From: Parvibaculum sp002684405
Lineage (GTDB): Bacteria > Pseudomonadota > Alphaproteobacteria > Parvibaculales > Parvibaculaceae
Assembly (NCBI GenBank): GCA_965140395.1
Contig: OZ223206.1
Coordinates: 842,391 to 906,390 of the forward strand
Length of the DNA stretch: 64,000 nt
Direction of reading: 5' to 3'
Made by a program: the position numbers and the translations under genes. Shown here in pieces: positions 18,269 to 27,039 of this stretch. Numbering within the stretch: position 1 is the first letter of the stretch; every line of letters starts with the position of its first letter. The notes under the pieces are model-generated. The model was not told the DNA's origin. It was given only the letters and a program-made list of their open reading frames with translations, and did no database searches.

Positions 18269-18730
18269 CTATCCGACGCGCCGCTCGGTCCGCCCGAAGC
18301 GCTTCTCAATCAGGCGTTTGAGCTGGTCGCGCAATTCACGATAGGCGACGAGACGGCGCTCTCGGCTACCGCCGGTAGGGGTAGCCAGCGGATCGATCAC
18401 GTCCCAGTATTCGACTTCCGTCGCCGCAGACCGGGTAGCTCCCTCGGCGGCTTCCTTCGCCTCCGGCGTCAGCGCCACAATCACGTCATAGGATGTGAGG
18501 TCGTCCAGCTCATCGACCCCGCGCGGCATATGGGATGCAATGTCGACCCCGACTTCGCCCATCACCTCCGCGGCGAAGGGATCGGGGTCGCCGGGCGTCA
18601 CGCCCGCCGACTGCGTGAAGATACGGCCCGGATAGAGCGCCTTCATCAGCCCCTCGGCCATGGGGGAGCGGATCGCGTTGAGGTTGCAGATAAACAGCAC
18701 CGAGCCCGGCAATTTCCCTTCTCCCGCCAT
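18269..18730 (-). CDS. Low-molecular-weight protein tyrosine phosphatase family
   Basis: A 153-residue protein with the CX5R signature near the N-terminus (FICNLNAIRSPMAEG), so Cys15 is the nucleophile and Arg21 the phosphate-binding residue. The general-acid aspartate is in YWDVIDP. The signature departs from the usual CxGNxCRS, so substrate preference may differ; an ArsC-like or tyrosine phosphatase role are both possible. It follows the UPF0262 gene by two bases, so they form an operon. Confidence 0.85.
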   Translation of the reverse strand: MAGEGKLPGSVLFICNLNAIRSPMAEGLMKALYPGRIFTQSAGVTPGDPDPFAAEVMGEVGVDIASHMPRGVDELDDLTSYDVIVALTPEAKEAAEGATRSAATEVEYWDVIDPLATPTGGSRERRLVAYRELRDQLKRLIEKRFGRTERRVG

Positions 18731-18732
18731 GC

Positions 18733-19260
18733 CTACCCCTTGATGTGAAGTACGCAGATAAGCGTGAAGAGACGACGGGCGGTGTCGAAATCCATGTCGA
18801 TCTTGCCCGAGAGACGCTCCTTCAGCAGCGTCGAGCCTTCATTGTGCAAGCCCCGGCGCCCCATATCGATCGCCTCGATCTGGGCAGGCGCTGCGCTTTT
18901 GATGGCGTCGTAATAGCTCTCGCAGATCAGGAAATAGTCCTTGATGATCCGGCGGAACGGGGTCAGCGAGAGCATGACCTTGCCATGCTCTTCGTCGTCT
19001 TCCAGGCGGATATCGAAGATGAGCCGGTTTTCCTCCACCGACAGACGCAAGCGATACGGGCCGCCTTCGCTGCCGACAGGCATGAAGAGATTTTCTTCCA
19101 GCAGGTCGAAAATCGCCACCTTGCGCTCATGCTCGACGTCGGGGCTGCGGCGCACGACGGAAGTCTCGTCAAGGGCGAGATCGACAATGCGATAGTGCGC
19201 ATCCCGCTCGGGGGACGATGCCGCCTCTTCCATTCCGCCTTCTGCGCTCCGATCGCTCAT
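18733..19260 (-). CDS. UPF0262 family protein
   Basis: A 175-residue acidic protein of the UPF0262 family, recognised from FDLLEENLFMPVG, LTPFRRIIKDYFLICESYYDA and DTARRLFTLICVLHIKG. Start chosen at 19260; an in-frame ATG at 19311 adds 17 residues lacking similarity. The family is nearly restricted to Alphaproteobacteria and lies beside hisD, as here. No activity is established. Confidence 0.9.
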   Translation of the reverse strand: MSDRSAEGGMEEAASSPERDAHYRIVDLALDETSVVRRSPDVEHERKVAIFDLLEENLFMPVGSEGGPYRLRLSVEENRLIFDIRLEDDEEHGKVMLSLTPFRRIIKDYFLICESYYDAIKSAAPAQIEAIDMGRRGLHNEGSTLLKERLSGKIDMDFDTARRLFTLICVLHIKG

Positions 19261-19344
19261 ATGGGGTACTCTAAGCCCAATCGCACTTGCGATGCGAGGC
19301 CCGAAGCGCATCTCAATGGCGCGGGCATGCGCCTGGGTCGAGGC

Positions 19345-20643
19345 TCAGCGGTTGAGCCGGATGGAAACGGAGCGTCCATGCGCCTGAAGTCCTTCCGCAT
19401 CGGCCAGCGCCACGGCCGCCGGCCCGATCGCCGCGAGCGAGGCCGCGTCGCAGCGCACCAGCGAGGTCCGCTTCATATAGTCGAGCACGTTGAGGCCTGA
19501 AGAAAAGCGCGCGCTGCGGGCCGTGGGCAGGACGTGATTCGTCCCTGCCACATAATCCCCCACCGCTTCCGGCGTATAGCGCCCGAGGAAAATGGCGCCT
19601 GCATTTGAAATCCGGTCGGACAGTGCATCGGGGTCGGCCGTCGCTATTTCCAGATGCTCCGGTGCGAGCCTGTCTACCAGCGGCACCGCATCTTCCAGCG
19701 CGGCGACCGTGATGACGGCACCGAACTCTTCCCAGCTCTGCGTAGCCGTTTCCCTGCGCGGAAGAGCCTCCAGCTGGCGGGTAACCGCCTCTTCCACCCT
19801 GTCGGCGAAAGCGGCATCATCCGTAATCAGAATGCTTTGCGAGCTTGCATCGTGTTCCGCTTGGCTCAGAAGGTCCGCCGCGATCCAGTCCGGATCATTC
19901 TCGCCATCCGCGACAACGAGAATTTCCGACGGCCCCGCGATCATGTCGATGCCGACCGTACCGAAGACCTGCCGCTTGGCCGCCGCCACATAGGCATTGC
20001 CGGGACCGACGATCTTGTCCACCGGCGCGATGGCGTCGGTGCCATAGGCCAGCGCAGCCACCGCCTGCGCACCGCCGATGCGATAAACTTCCGAAACGCC
20101 GGCGAGCTTTGCCGCCGCCAGCACGAGCGGATTCACCACCCCGTCCGGCGTCGGCACCACCATGACGATGCGCTTCACGCCCGCGACTTTCGCGGGGATT
20201 GCATTCATCAGGACCGAGCTTGGATAATTCGCCGTGCCGCCCGGCACATAAAGACCCACCGCGCCCACAGGCGTCCAGCGATGGCCGAGCTCCACGCCTT
20301 GCGGATCGGTGAAGCGGGCATTCTCGGGCAGTTGTCGCTGGTGATAGGCCGCGATGCGTTCCGCCGCCATCTTCAGCGCTTCGACGGTTTCAGGCGCGCA
20401 GGCCGCGGTCGCGGCATCGATATCGGCGGCGGGAATGGCGAGCGTCTCGCGTGTGATTTCGGGCAAACGGTCGAATTTGCGTGTGTAGTCGACCACGGCT
20501 TCGTCGCCGCGCTTGCGGACATCGGCAATGATCGCCGTCACGGTTTCGTTCACATCGACAGAGGCTTCGCGCTTTGCCGTCAGAAGTTCGGCAAATTGCG
20601 CGTCGAAACCCGCATCGGCACTATCGAGGCGCTGGGCCATCAC
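19345..20643 (-). CDS. hisD: Histidinol dehydrogenase
   Basis: A 432-residue enzyme for the last two steps of histidine synthesis (L-histidinol to L-histidine with NAD+). Visible motifs include GLYVPGGTANYPSSVLM, IVGPGNAYVAAAKR, DMIAGPSEILVVAD and the HDASSQSILIT segment with zinc and catalytic residues; GTNHVLPTA and ARFSSGL are also present. Length is normal for the family. It sits between DUF2948 and UPF0262 genes as in related genomes. Confidence 0.97.
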   Translation of the reverse strand: MMAQRLDSADAGFDAQFAELLTAKREASVDVNETVTAIIADVRKRGDEAVVDYTRKFDRLPEITRETLAIPAADIDAATAACAPETVEALKMAAERIAAYHQRQLPENARFTDPQGVELGHRWTPVGAVGLYVPGGTANYPSSVLMNAIPAKVAGVKRIVMVVPTPDGVVNPLVLAAAKLAGVSEVYRIGGAQAVAALAYGTDAIAPVDKIVGPGNAYVAAAKRQVFGTVGIDMIAGPSEILVVADGENDPDWIAADLLSQAEHDASSQSILITDDAAFADRVEEAVTRQLEALPRRETATQSWEEFGAVITVAALEDAVPLVDRLAPEHLEIATADPDALSDRISNAGAIFLGRYTPEAVGDYVAGTNHVLPTARSARFSSGLNVLDYMKRTSLVRCDAASLAAIGPAAVALADAEGLQAHGRSVSIRLNR

Positions 20644-20669
20644 TCAATCCGTCAGTTCGTGTCATGCCG

Positions 20670-21119
20670 TCAATTTTCGTGTCTGGGCGCGAGCGGCGTT
20701 TCGCGCATCAGCCCCAGATCGGATAAATGGGCTTCAAGTGCCTCCACGTCCAGCCGAATTTCCCCGCCGCCGGAAAACACCAGCGTGACGACACCGGCAG
20801 GCGTATCGGTTTCCTCAAAGCGGATGGCGAGCAGGTTCAGCACGCCGTCGGGCTTGTCCTGCGCAATATTGCGCGTCCGGACTTTCATCACATTCTCGAA
20901 ATGAAGACCGGTGCGGACACGCTCGTGCCGGGCCTTGGCGAACCAGCCACGCCGCTTTACTTCGCTTTCCCAGCGAAAACGGTTCGCGACCAGCGCAAAG
21001 CGCCGCGTGCCGGGCAGGTGGGCCAGATCGCCCACTTTCAGCACCGCATCCTGCATCTGCGCGGAAATGACTTCGAGGTCTTCGGCATCCCGCGCCGAGA
21101 GCCGTAATTCTTCGCTCAT
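20670..21119 (-). CDS. DUF2948 family protein
   Basis: A 149-residue protein found between murA and hisD in Alphaproteobacteria. Recognisable segments are LRLSARDAEDLEVISAQMQD near the start, RFALVANRFRWE and the FSGGGEIRLDVEALEAHLSDLG stretch near the C-terminus, where the mid-part was used for recognition. The function is unknown. A 21-base gap separates it from murA, so they are co-transcribed. Confidence 0.9.
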   Translation of the reverse strand: MSEELRLSARDAEDLEVISAQMQDAVLKVGDLAHLPGTRRFALVANRFRWESEVKRRGWFAKARHERVRTGLHFENVMKVRTRNIAQDKPDGVLNLLAIRFEETDTPAGVVTLVFSGGGEIRLDVEALEAHLSDLGLMRETPLAPRHEN

Positions 21120-21140
21120 GCTGTCTCCATCTCGATCACG

Positions 21141-22415
21141 TCAGGAGGCTTTCTCGCGCCAGATTTCGGCCCCGCAAGCACTAAGTTTTTCTTCTATACG
21201 CTCAAAACCCCGATCGAGGTGATAGACGCGATTGATCACTGTTTCGCCTTCGGCGGCAAGGCCTGCAATGATCAGCGCCGCCGATGCGCGCAGGTCGCTC
21301 GCCATCACGGGGGCGCCTTTCAGCTTTCCCACGCCATGCACCAGCGCCTTGTCGCCATGCAGCGAGATATCCGCGCCAAAGCGGGCCAACTCCTGCACAT
21401 GCATGAAGCGGTTCTCGAAAATCGTCTCGGTGATTTCCGACTCGCCCTCCGCCATGGTCATCAGCGCCATGAACTGCGCCTGCAGGTCGGTCGGGAAACC
21501 GGGGAAGACCTGCGTCACCACATCGGTGGCCTGAAGCCGCGCCCCGTTGCGGGCGACACGCACCTCGCCCTGGCGGCTTTCCACCTCAACGCCCGCCGCG
21601 CGCATGGCGACGAGTGCCGCCTCGAAGGTGGAGGCGTCCGCGTTTTTCAGCGTCACATCGCCACCGGTCATGGCCGCGGCAATGGCGTAGGTGCCGGCCT
21701 CGATCCTGTCCGCGACCACGTGATGGGTGGTGCCGTGGAGCCTGTCGACGCCTTGTATGCGCAAAGTGGAGGTCCCGATCCCTTCGATCTTCGCGCCCAT
21801 GGAAACGAGACAGTTGGCGACATCGGTCACTTCCGGCTCGCGGGCGGCGTTTTCGAGAATGGTTTCGCCCTCGGCAAGCGTTGCGGCCATCAGCAGCGTA
21901 TGCGTGGCACCGACCGAGACGACCGGAGAGCGGATGAGCGCGCCCTTGAGCCCGTCCGGGGCGGCGGCGACCACATAGCCGTCCACCAAGTCGATCTGCG
22001 CGCCCATCTTCTGGAGGCCCTTGATATAGAGGTCCACCGGCCGCGCGCCGATGGCACAACCGCCGGGCAGCGAAACACGCGCCTTGCCGCAGCGCGCCAG
22101 CAGCGGCCCCAGCACCCAGAAGCTCGCCCGGATTCGCGAAACGATCTCATAGGGAGCGGTGGTCGACGCAATGTCGGGCGTGGTGATGGACAGCGTATAG
22201 CTGTGACCGGCGATTTCGGGCTCCAGCTCGGCACCCAGCACGTTCAGGAGATTGCCCAGCGTCTGCACGTCGGTGAGCTGGGGCATATTGTGGAATTTGA
22301 CCGTCTCGTCGGTCAGCAGGGCAGCCGTCATCAGCGGCAGGGCCGCGTTCTTCGCGCCTGAAATAGGGATATCGCCGGTCAGGCGATTGCCACCCCGAAT
22401 GTGAATGCTGTCCAT
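21141..22415 (-). CDS. murA: UDP-N-acetylglucosamine 1-carboxyvinyltransferase
   Basis: A 424-residue MurA, first committed enzyme of peptidoglycan synthesis (adds enolpyruvate from PEP to UDP-GlcNAc). Motifs: GGNRLTGDIPISGAKNAALP at the start, the loop LPGGCAIGARPVDLY whose Cys is the fosfomycin-sensitive residue (near 117), and late FPTDLQAQFMAL and RASAALIIAGLAAEG. Length and composition are normal. The gene leads the murA-DUF2948 pair. Confidence 0.97.
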   Translation of the reverse strand: MDSIHIRGGNRLTGDIPISGAKNAALPLMTAALLTDETVKFHNMPQLTDVQTLGNLLNVLGAELEPEIAGHSYTLSITTPDIASTTAPYEIVSRIRASFWVLGPLLARCGKARVSLPGGCAIGARPVDLYIKGLQKMGAQIDLVDGYVVAAAPDGLKGALIRSPVVSVGATHTLLMAATLAEGETILENAAREPEVTDVANCLVSMGAKIEGIGTSTLRIQGVDRLHGTTHHVVADRIEAGTYAIAAAMTGGDVTLKNADASTFEAALVAMRAAGVEVESRQGEVRVARNGARLQATDVVTQVFPGFPTDLQAQFMALMTMAEGESEITETIFENRFMHVQELARFGADISLHGDKALVHGVGKLKGAPVMASDLRASAALIIAGLAAEGETVINRVYHLDRGFERIEEKLSACGAEIWREKAS

Positions 22416-22628
22416 CTGCGGTTCCGATCCGATCGCTGAGTGTCTTATAGATGAGGTAGCCGGGGAGAGTCACGAAAAGGGACGTCCCCTGCTCCCCGCT
22501 GGCCTATCCCAGCAAGTACCGGACCAGCGCGGCCTTATGATGTCGCGGAGGTGACGCCCGGGAGGCAGATCATGGCGACAATCGGGGAACGGCGCCGCTG
22601 ATCGCCCGTCGGAGGCCTCTCTGCCGAC

Positions 22629-22808
22629 TCACTCCTCGTCGGCAGCTTTGCGGCCCCGGCTTTGGGACTTCCGCTTCTTCAGGTTTTCCCGAAGGGCTTC
22701 GGCAAGCCGCGCCTGTTTGGCCTTGGCGTCCCTGGCCTGGCTCGCCCTGTCGGTGCCTTTCCCGTTGGGCGCGCGGCCGCTCATATTCGTTCTGGAGGTC
22801 TTGTTCAT
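22629..22808 (-). CDS. Small basic protein upstream of murA (unknown)
   Basis: A 59-codon frame beginning MNKTSRTNMSGRAPNGKG and ending in KRKSQSRGRKAADEE. The central LAEALRENLKKRK helix is highly basic and resembles a small protein recalled near murA in other Alphaproteobacteria. An AAGGAAG motif lies about ten bases before the ATG. A longer overlapping frame in another phase is a shadow. It is probably a nucleic-acid-binding or ribosome-associated peptide, but nothing proves this. Confidence 0.6.
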   Translation of the reverse strand: MNKTSRTNMSGRAPNGKGTDRASQARDAKAKQARLAEALRENLKKRKSQSRGRKAADEE

Positions 22809-23058
22809 CGCTTGGGGCTTCCTTTACGGGCCAAACCGGCCCCTTCCGGGCGCGATTTAGGGGCGAAGGCGTGGCGCCGTCAACCGGGGACGCCATTCCC
22901 GGCCCGGACGGGGCCCGAGGCCGTTTTACAGGGTTGCAGATAATCGGGGCATGTGGCAGTTTCCGCGCGCTTCGCACACCTGCGGGTTGCGTCGCCTGTC
23001 AGCTTTCCGTTTACCAAAGAAGGCTAGACTTTCCGCGGATCAGCCACCCCGGCTCCGG

Positions 23059-23133
<75 letters not shown>

Positions 23134-23141
23134 CCGCCCCC

Positions 23142-23160
23142 CGCAGAATTCTGCGATTTT
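23142..23160 (+). terminator. Possible short terminator after tRNA-Thr
   Basis: CGCAG/CTGCG arms around AATT, followed by ATTTT. The stem is only five pairs, so the call is weak. It lies in island DNA, so the tRNA would now use a terminator supplied by the insert. Confidence 0.35.
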
Positions 23161-23232
23161 CCCGAACTCACTGCTCTCGTCCAAGCGCATCCCGGTGCAG
23201 AACATCGCGGGAACTGACGTTGCCCCCATCTT

Positions 23233-24132
23233 TTATCCAGCGTGACGTAGACTCCGGTGGTTGTTTTGGCCCTGCTGAGCCTGGTGGAAGACGGGACCTG
23301 GCGTGGAGCTTGCCATTGAGCGCAGCGCCAGGTCCCGTCGTGGGGTGAAGGTGGTGGCGTATTCGGTTGGAGTGAGCCAGCCCAGCCGGGAGTGTGGGCG
23401 ATTGGCGTTGTAGTCAGCCCGCCATTCTCCCAGGGCGATACGGGCATAGGACAAGCTCGGGAACAGGGTTTCGTTGAGCATCTCGCCCCTGAGCCTGCCA
23501 TTGAACGATTCAATGAACGCGTTCTGCGTCGGCTTTCCCGGAGCGATATAATGCCAATCAATCTTGTGCCGATCGGCGAACCCCAGGATGGCATTGGAGG
23601 TGAACTCGGTGCCGTTGTCGCTGACAATCATGCAAGGGTAGCCCCGCATCTCCGCAATCCGGTCCAGCTCGCGGACAACACGGATCTCAGGCAGCGACGT
23701 GTCCACGACCGTGGCCAGGCATTCACGGCTGAAGTCGTCAATCACGCACAGGATACGGAAGCGCCGCCCGTCGGGCAGGCTGTCGGACACGAAGTCCAGG
23801 CTCCAACGCTGGTTGGGACCTTGGGGAACGGCCATCGGTGCCCTGGTGCCAAGCGCCCGCTTCCGGCCAGCCCGTTTGCGCACGGTGAGGCCTTCTTCCC
23901 GGTAGATCCGGTAGAGCTTCTTCCAATTCAGATCCCAGCCCTCCCGCTTCAGCAGGATATGCAGACGGCGGCAACCGAACCGGCGACGCTCGCCGGACAG
24001 CTCCAGAAGCCGTCGGCGCAGCTCCCTGTCCGTCGGTCTGACCGAGGGCCGTCGATAGACCCGCGGATCAATCCCTGCAAGCGCACAGGCCCGGCGTCGG
24101 GAGTACCCCTTTTCCTTCATTGCCCAGTCCAC
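23233..24132 (-). CDS. IS3-family transposase OrfB (DDE integrase core)
   Basis: A 299-residue OrfB. The N-terminal helix-turn-helix region has GYSRRRACALAGI and FGCRRLHILLKREG. The catalytic core shows the three acidic residues in SLDFVSDSL, IVSDNGTEF and NAFIESFNGRLR, with the HSRLGWLTPTEYA ending typical of the family. OrfB is normally made as an OrfAB fusion by -1 frameshifting at the A6 run (24163-24168) near the end of orfA. Since orfA is broken, autonomous transposition is unlikely. Confidence 0.88.
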   Translation of the reverse strand: MDWAMKEKGYSRRRACALAGIDPRVYRRPSVRPTDRELRRRLLELSGERRRFGCRRLHILLKREGWDLNWKKLYRIYREEGLTVRKRAGRKRALGTRAPMAVPQGPNQRWSLDFVSDSLPDGRRFRILCVIDDFSRECLATVVDTSLPEIRVVRELDRIAEMRGYPCMIVSDNGTEFTSNAILGFADRHKIDWHYIAPGKPTQNAFIESFNGRLRGEMLNETLFPSLSYARIALGEWRADYNANRPHSRLGWLTPTEYATTFTPRRDLALRSMASSTPGPVFHQAQQGQNNHRSLRHAG

Positions 24133-24155
24133 GGCATGTCTGCGCGAACCGGGCC

Positions 24156-24461
24156 TTATAAGTTTTTTCCCAGCATCTCTTTCAGGGTCGCGACATCAAG
24201 CATCTGCTCGGCCAGCATCTTCTCAAGCCGTGCATTCTCTGCCTCCAGGGCCTTCAGCTTCTTCGCATCCGACCCTTCCATGCCGCGATACTTCGACCGC
24301 TTTCGCCGTCGGGCTTGAACCGATGGCGCCTCCGACGTCTTAATATAAAAGGTGGCTTCGCTGATCCCGTGCTTCCGGCAAAGCTCCTTCGCACCAAGCC
24401 CGGCCTGATGTTCCTTCGGGATGCCGATAATCTACTCCTCGGTGAACCTCGATCGTTTCAC
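24156..24461 (-). pseudogene. IS3-family OrfA remnant with premature stop
   Basis: The reading begins GTG at 24461 with KRSRFTEE and then hits TAG where the family has a Gln codon (TEEQIIG). Downstream the frame continues with ELCRKHGIS, an extra segment of about 15 codons relative to the usual FYKWRSKYGGM region, then ALEAENARLEKMLAEQ (a leucine zipper) and a GGGAAAAAAC slippery sequence. The nonsense codon and the insertion mark it as inactive. Confidence 0.8.
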
Positions 24462-24565
24462 CGTCTGTCTCCTCAGATGGAGAACAGACTAACTCCAAAA
24501 CGAGGACTTTTCAGGGGAGCAGGTCAACTACGGCGGACGCTGCGATCGACCCACCTTCTGGTTTT

Positions 24566-25132
24566 CTATCGTTTAATACGCGAAATCTTCGTGCCCTCGA
24601 TACTGACACTGAGCATCAGGCCCTGCTGATCGAAGATAAAGGCATAAGCATCATCCTTCAGAGTGGAGGTGGATAGGTTCTTGGCGGCGCCTTCGTCAAC
24701 TACCACCACCGTCGGCCCGACGCCGATTTCCCAACCCTGCGATTTGTCGAGATAGTTGACTGCCTTGTCGCTCATCAGAAAAACGGCATAGCCGAAGGAC
24801 TGTGCGCCTGCCTGAAAGCCCCATGAACCGGAAACGGAGTTGTAATATTTGTCGGCTTTCCCGCCCTCAAGCAGAACGCCTTCGCCGTAGGCACCGCCGA
24901 AGACAAGGCCAGCCTTGATGATGTTCGGAAAGACGAGGATCGCCTTTGCACGCTTCGAAAGCTGTTTGGCGAAAGGATGGGTGCTGTAAAGCTTCTGCAG
25001 AGACTGGTTCGCCTCGTTGTTGAGGTCTGCAACCGATTCCGCATGCGCACTCTGGGTTGCGGCGATTGAGATGGGCAGTGCGACCGCGCACGCAAGCGCG
25101 AGCGCCATGGACATTTTTCGTATACTTGTCAT
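24566..25132 (-). CDS. SYLF (Ysc84) domain lipid-binding protein, exported
   Basis: A 188-residue protein with a cleavable signal peptide (hydrophobic ALALACAVALPISIAATQ, cleavage probably after SAHA). The SYLF domain follows, with AKAILVFPNIIKAGLVFGGAYGEG and SWGFQAGAQSFGYAVFLM. Such proteins bind phosphoinositides or other lipids and in bacteria are often stress-induced. It is the first gene of the island after the IS. Confidence 0.9.
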   Translation of the reverse strand: MTSIRKMSMALALACAVALPISIAATQSAHAESVADLNNEANQSLQKLYSTHPFAKQLSKRAKAILVFPNIIKAGLVFGGAYGEGVLLEGGKADKYYNSVSGSWGFQAGAQSFGYAVFLMSDKAVNYLDKSQGWEIGVGPTVVVVDEGAAKNLSTSTLKDDAYAFIFDQQGLMLSVSIEGTKISRIKR

Positions 25133-25522
25133 TTCTTTAGTCCTTTAAAGCTAGATGAAGGGCTCATTGCGAACATCGGAATATCTCCGAAGTACGATGG
25201 GTGGCAGGTCAGCTTACGATCGCCCAATTGCCATCCGAGTTTGAACCCCACGTAATAGATCTTGTAGGCGTCGCTGCGATCTTCGCAATTGAGAGTGCCC
25301 GTCGACGCAGCACCGACTGCGCACCGGCTCGATATCTGCTCACTTCAGTATCCGGAATATGAGCCCCGGCCGACATTTGTCCACCGGGGCTCATGACGAG
25401 TACCCGCGGTAGGGGGCTGGGGGGCACGCCGGCACTCGTTGGAAAATACACTGAGCTTCATCCACCGCATCGTCTGAGCTATATTGAACACTTCGAATAC
25501 GGAGCGAATCTTCATCGCGGGG
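25133..25522. other. Intergenic region without a supported gene
   Basis: Nearly 390 bases between the SYLF and CsbD-like genes. One 80-codon minus-strand frame (25209-25451) is present but has no recognisable family, weak start signal and proline/serine-rich low-complexity composition. I see no other structure. Confidence 0.3.
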
Positions 25523-25696
25523 CTAAGCCCCCTTGATCTCATCCTTGATGCCACCGAGGGCGTTTTGTGCCTTGCCCTCGATTTCGTCGACCTTGCCTTC
25601 CCTCGACAACTTGGTGTCGCCGACGGTTTTGCCGACGGCTTGCTTCAATACGCCCTTGATTGTCTTGACGCACCCTTCAACACGGTCCTTGTTCAT
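25523..25696 (-). CDS. CsbD-like stress protein
   Basis: A 57-residue hydrophilic protein below the usual ORF size cut. It begins MNKDRVEGCVKTIKG and continues KQAVGKTVGDTKLSREGKVD and GKAQNALGGIKDEIKG, the pattern of the CsbD family. The ribosome binding site AGGAG lies eight bases before the ATG. CsbD proteins are abundant under general stress; their mechanism is unknown. A Cys at residue 9 replaces the usual small residue. Confidence 0.88.
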   Translation of the reverse strand: MNKDRVEGCVKTIKGVLKQAVGKTVGDTKLSREGKVDEIEGKAQNALGGIKDEIKGA

Positions 25697-25939
25697 AGCG
25701 TTCTCCTCTAGGATAAAACGAAGTCCCTTGAAGGGAGGGTCGATCTCAGCGTGACCCAGATGCTTCGCCGAACTCTAGCCACAGATACCAGGGTCGCGCC
25801 GCTGTTTCTGAGCAATTTCGCTCAGATTCCGTGGTTGCGAATGATATGTGGAGATACAAAACGCCACGCTCACAATCGTGAATGTCAAAACAGCCTCCGG
25901 CAGGAGCCGGTGTCTGATCGGACCAATGCCAGCGAACTA

Positions 25940-26698
25940 TTATCCGCCGTTGCGAGCCTTTTGCGCTCCAAGCAGATAGTCGAAATCCAACTTGGACGCG
26001 CGGTAGCATTCGCATGCGCGGCACTCCAGGCCACGGTGATCGATGATCGTGACATTGCCACGTTTATACACAATGAGGCCGGCGCGCTGCAGGCCTCCGG
26101 CCGCTGCCGTCACGCCGGTACGTTGTACGCCCAGCATCATCGCGAGAAACTCCTGCGTGAGCATAAACTGGCTGGATTGCATGCGGTCGTGCGTCATCAG
26201 CATCCAGCGGCTGCACCGCTGCTCTATGGAATGAAATTGATTACATGCTGCGGACTGTGCGACCTGGTTAAAGAAGGCATGCGCATAACGATGCATCGTA
26301 ATTCTCATCGAATTGCTTTTCTTCAACTCCTTCTTAAGCAACGCCGCTCTCATTCTTAGCCCAACGCCTGGTACTTGGATGTAAACGCTGGTCGGTGCCC
26401 GGTCGTCGCTCAACAGAATGGGCAAGCCCACCATACCCTCATTACCGATCGTCCCGACTTCCGCCGCCTGACCGTTTTCCATTGTGTTGACCAGAGAAGC
26501 GACACCGGTCTCGATGAAATAGACGAACCGGATGGCCTCATATGCGTTATAGAGAGGTTGCCGGTACTCAAGCGGAATACGCTGGAGATGAGGGCGAAGC
26601 AGCGCATAGTCGCGGCGCGATAACAAACCGAGCAGGCGATTGGCAGGCGGCTCCACCCTTTCCGATTGAGCTGAGGCTGTACTGCTCTTCTTTGTCAT
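25940..26698 (-). CDS. Crp/Fnr-family transcription regulator (copy 1)
   Basis: Start chosen at 26698 (MTKKSS), 252 residues; an upstream ATG at 26803 adds 35 residues of no family similarity. The cyclic-nucleotide-binding-like fold shows EAIRFVYFIETGVASLV and GTIGNEGMVGLPILL. The C-terminal helix-turn-helix is LTQEFLAMMLGVQRTGVTAAAGGLQ. There is no N-terminal Fnr-type cysteine cluster. The ending ECRACECYRA carries three close cysteines that could be redox or metal sensitive. It diverges from the second regulator with a perfect palindrome between them. Confidence 0.88.
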   Translation of the reverse strand: MTKKSSTASAQSERVEPPANRLLGLLSRRDYALLRPHLQRIPLEYRQPLYNAYEAIRFVYFIETGVASLVNTMENGQAAEVGTIGNEGMVGLPILLSDDRAPTSVYIQVPGVGLRMRAALLKKELKKSNSMRITMHRYAHAFFNQVAQSAACNQFHSIEQRCSRWMLMTHDRMQSSQFMLTQEFLAMMLGVQRTGVTAAAGGLQRAGLIVYKRGNVTIIDHRGLECRACECYRASKLDFDYLLGAQKARNGG

Positions 26699-26879
26699 TT
26701 TCAAAATTTTCCCGCATCGATGTTTCGAGGGACGATCCCGGATTCCGGTCGTACCGATACATATTTGCCGCCTCAACATTGGCTTTGACGGTTGCGGCGC
26801 CACTTTTCCAGCACAGCTCTATGACGACGCTATGGAAGAGCTATATAGGACGCTGCGCTTTCCGACGAACCGAGACAAG

Positions 26880-26905
26880 GTCAATGTCCGATACCGGACA
26901 TTGAC
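26880..26905. promoter_or_regulatory. Perfect 26-bp palindrome between divergent Crp/Fnr genes (probable operator)
   Basis: Arms GTCAATGTCCG and CGGACATTGAC are exact reverse complements around ATAC. It lies 182 bases from the start of copy 1 and 135 bases from the start of copy 2, in the only shared upstream region. Binding by one or both regulators is inferred. Confidence 0.6.
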
Positions 26906-27039
26906 GTAGTTGACGCCCCTGCTGTGTGGCATAAAGTTAAGTCACGTCGAGAATGCGGGATGCAACCTATCGCGCTCTGTTTTAGTAGCGCAGCTTTAAA
27001 AAGATTGAGCAAATTTCCAAAAATGGCATTAGGCACACT

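Larger units (their letters stand above)
23215..24526 (-). mobile_element. IS3-family insertion sequence (IS407-like), damaged
   Basis: The element holds a degenerate orfA and an intact-looking orfB on the minus strand. The right end near 24526 has the inverted-repeat sequence beginning (on the minus strand) TGACCTGCTCCCCTGAAAAG, and the left end near 23215 begins TGACGTTGCCCCC, a weaker match (about 9 of 13). No clear target duplication is visible. It lies 81 bases inside the island's tRNA end, where an integrase gene is usually found. Confidence 0.8.

Noticed and set aside
25209..25451. 80-codon minus-strand frame
   Set aside because: Low-complexity sequence and no recognisable features.
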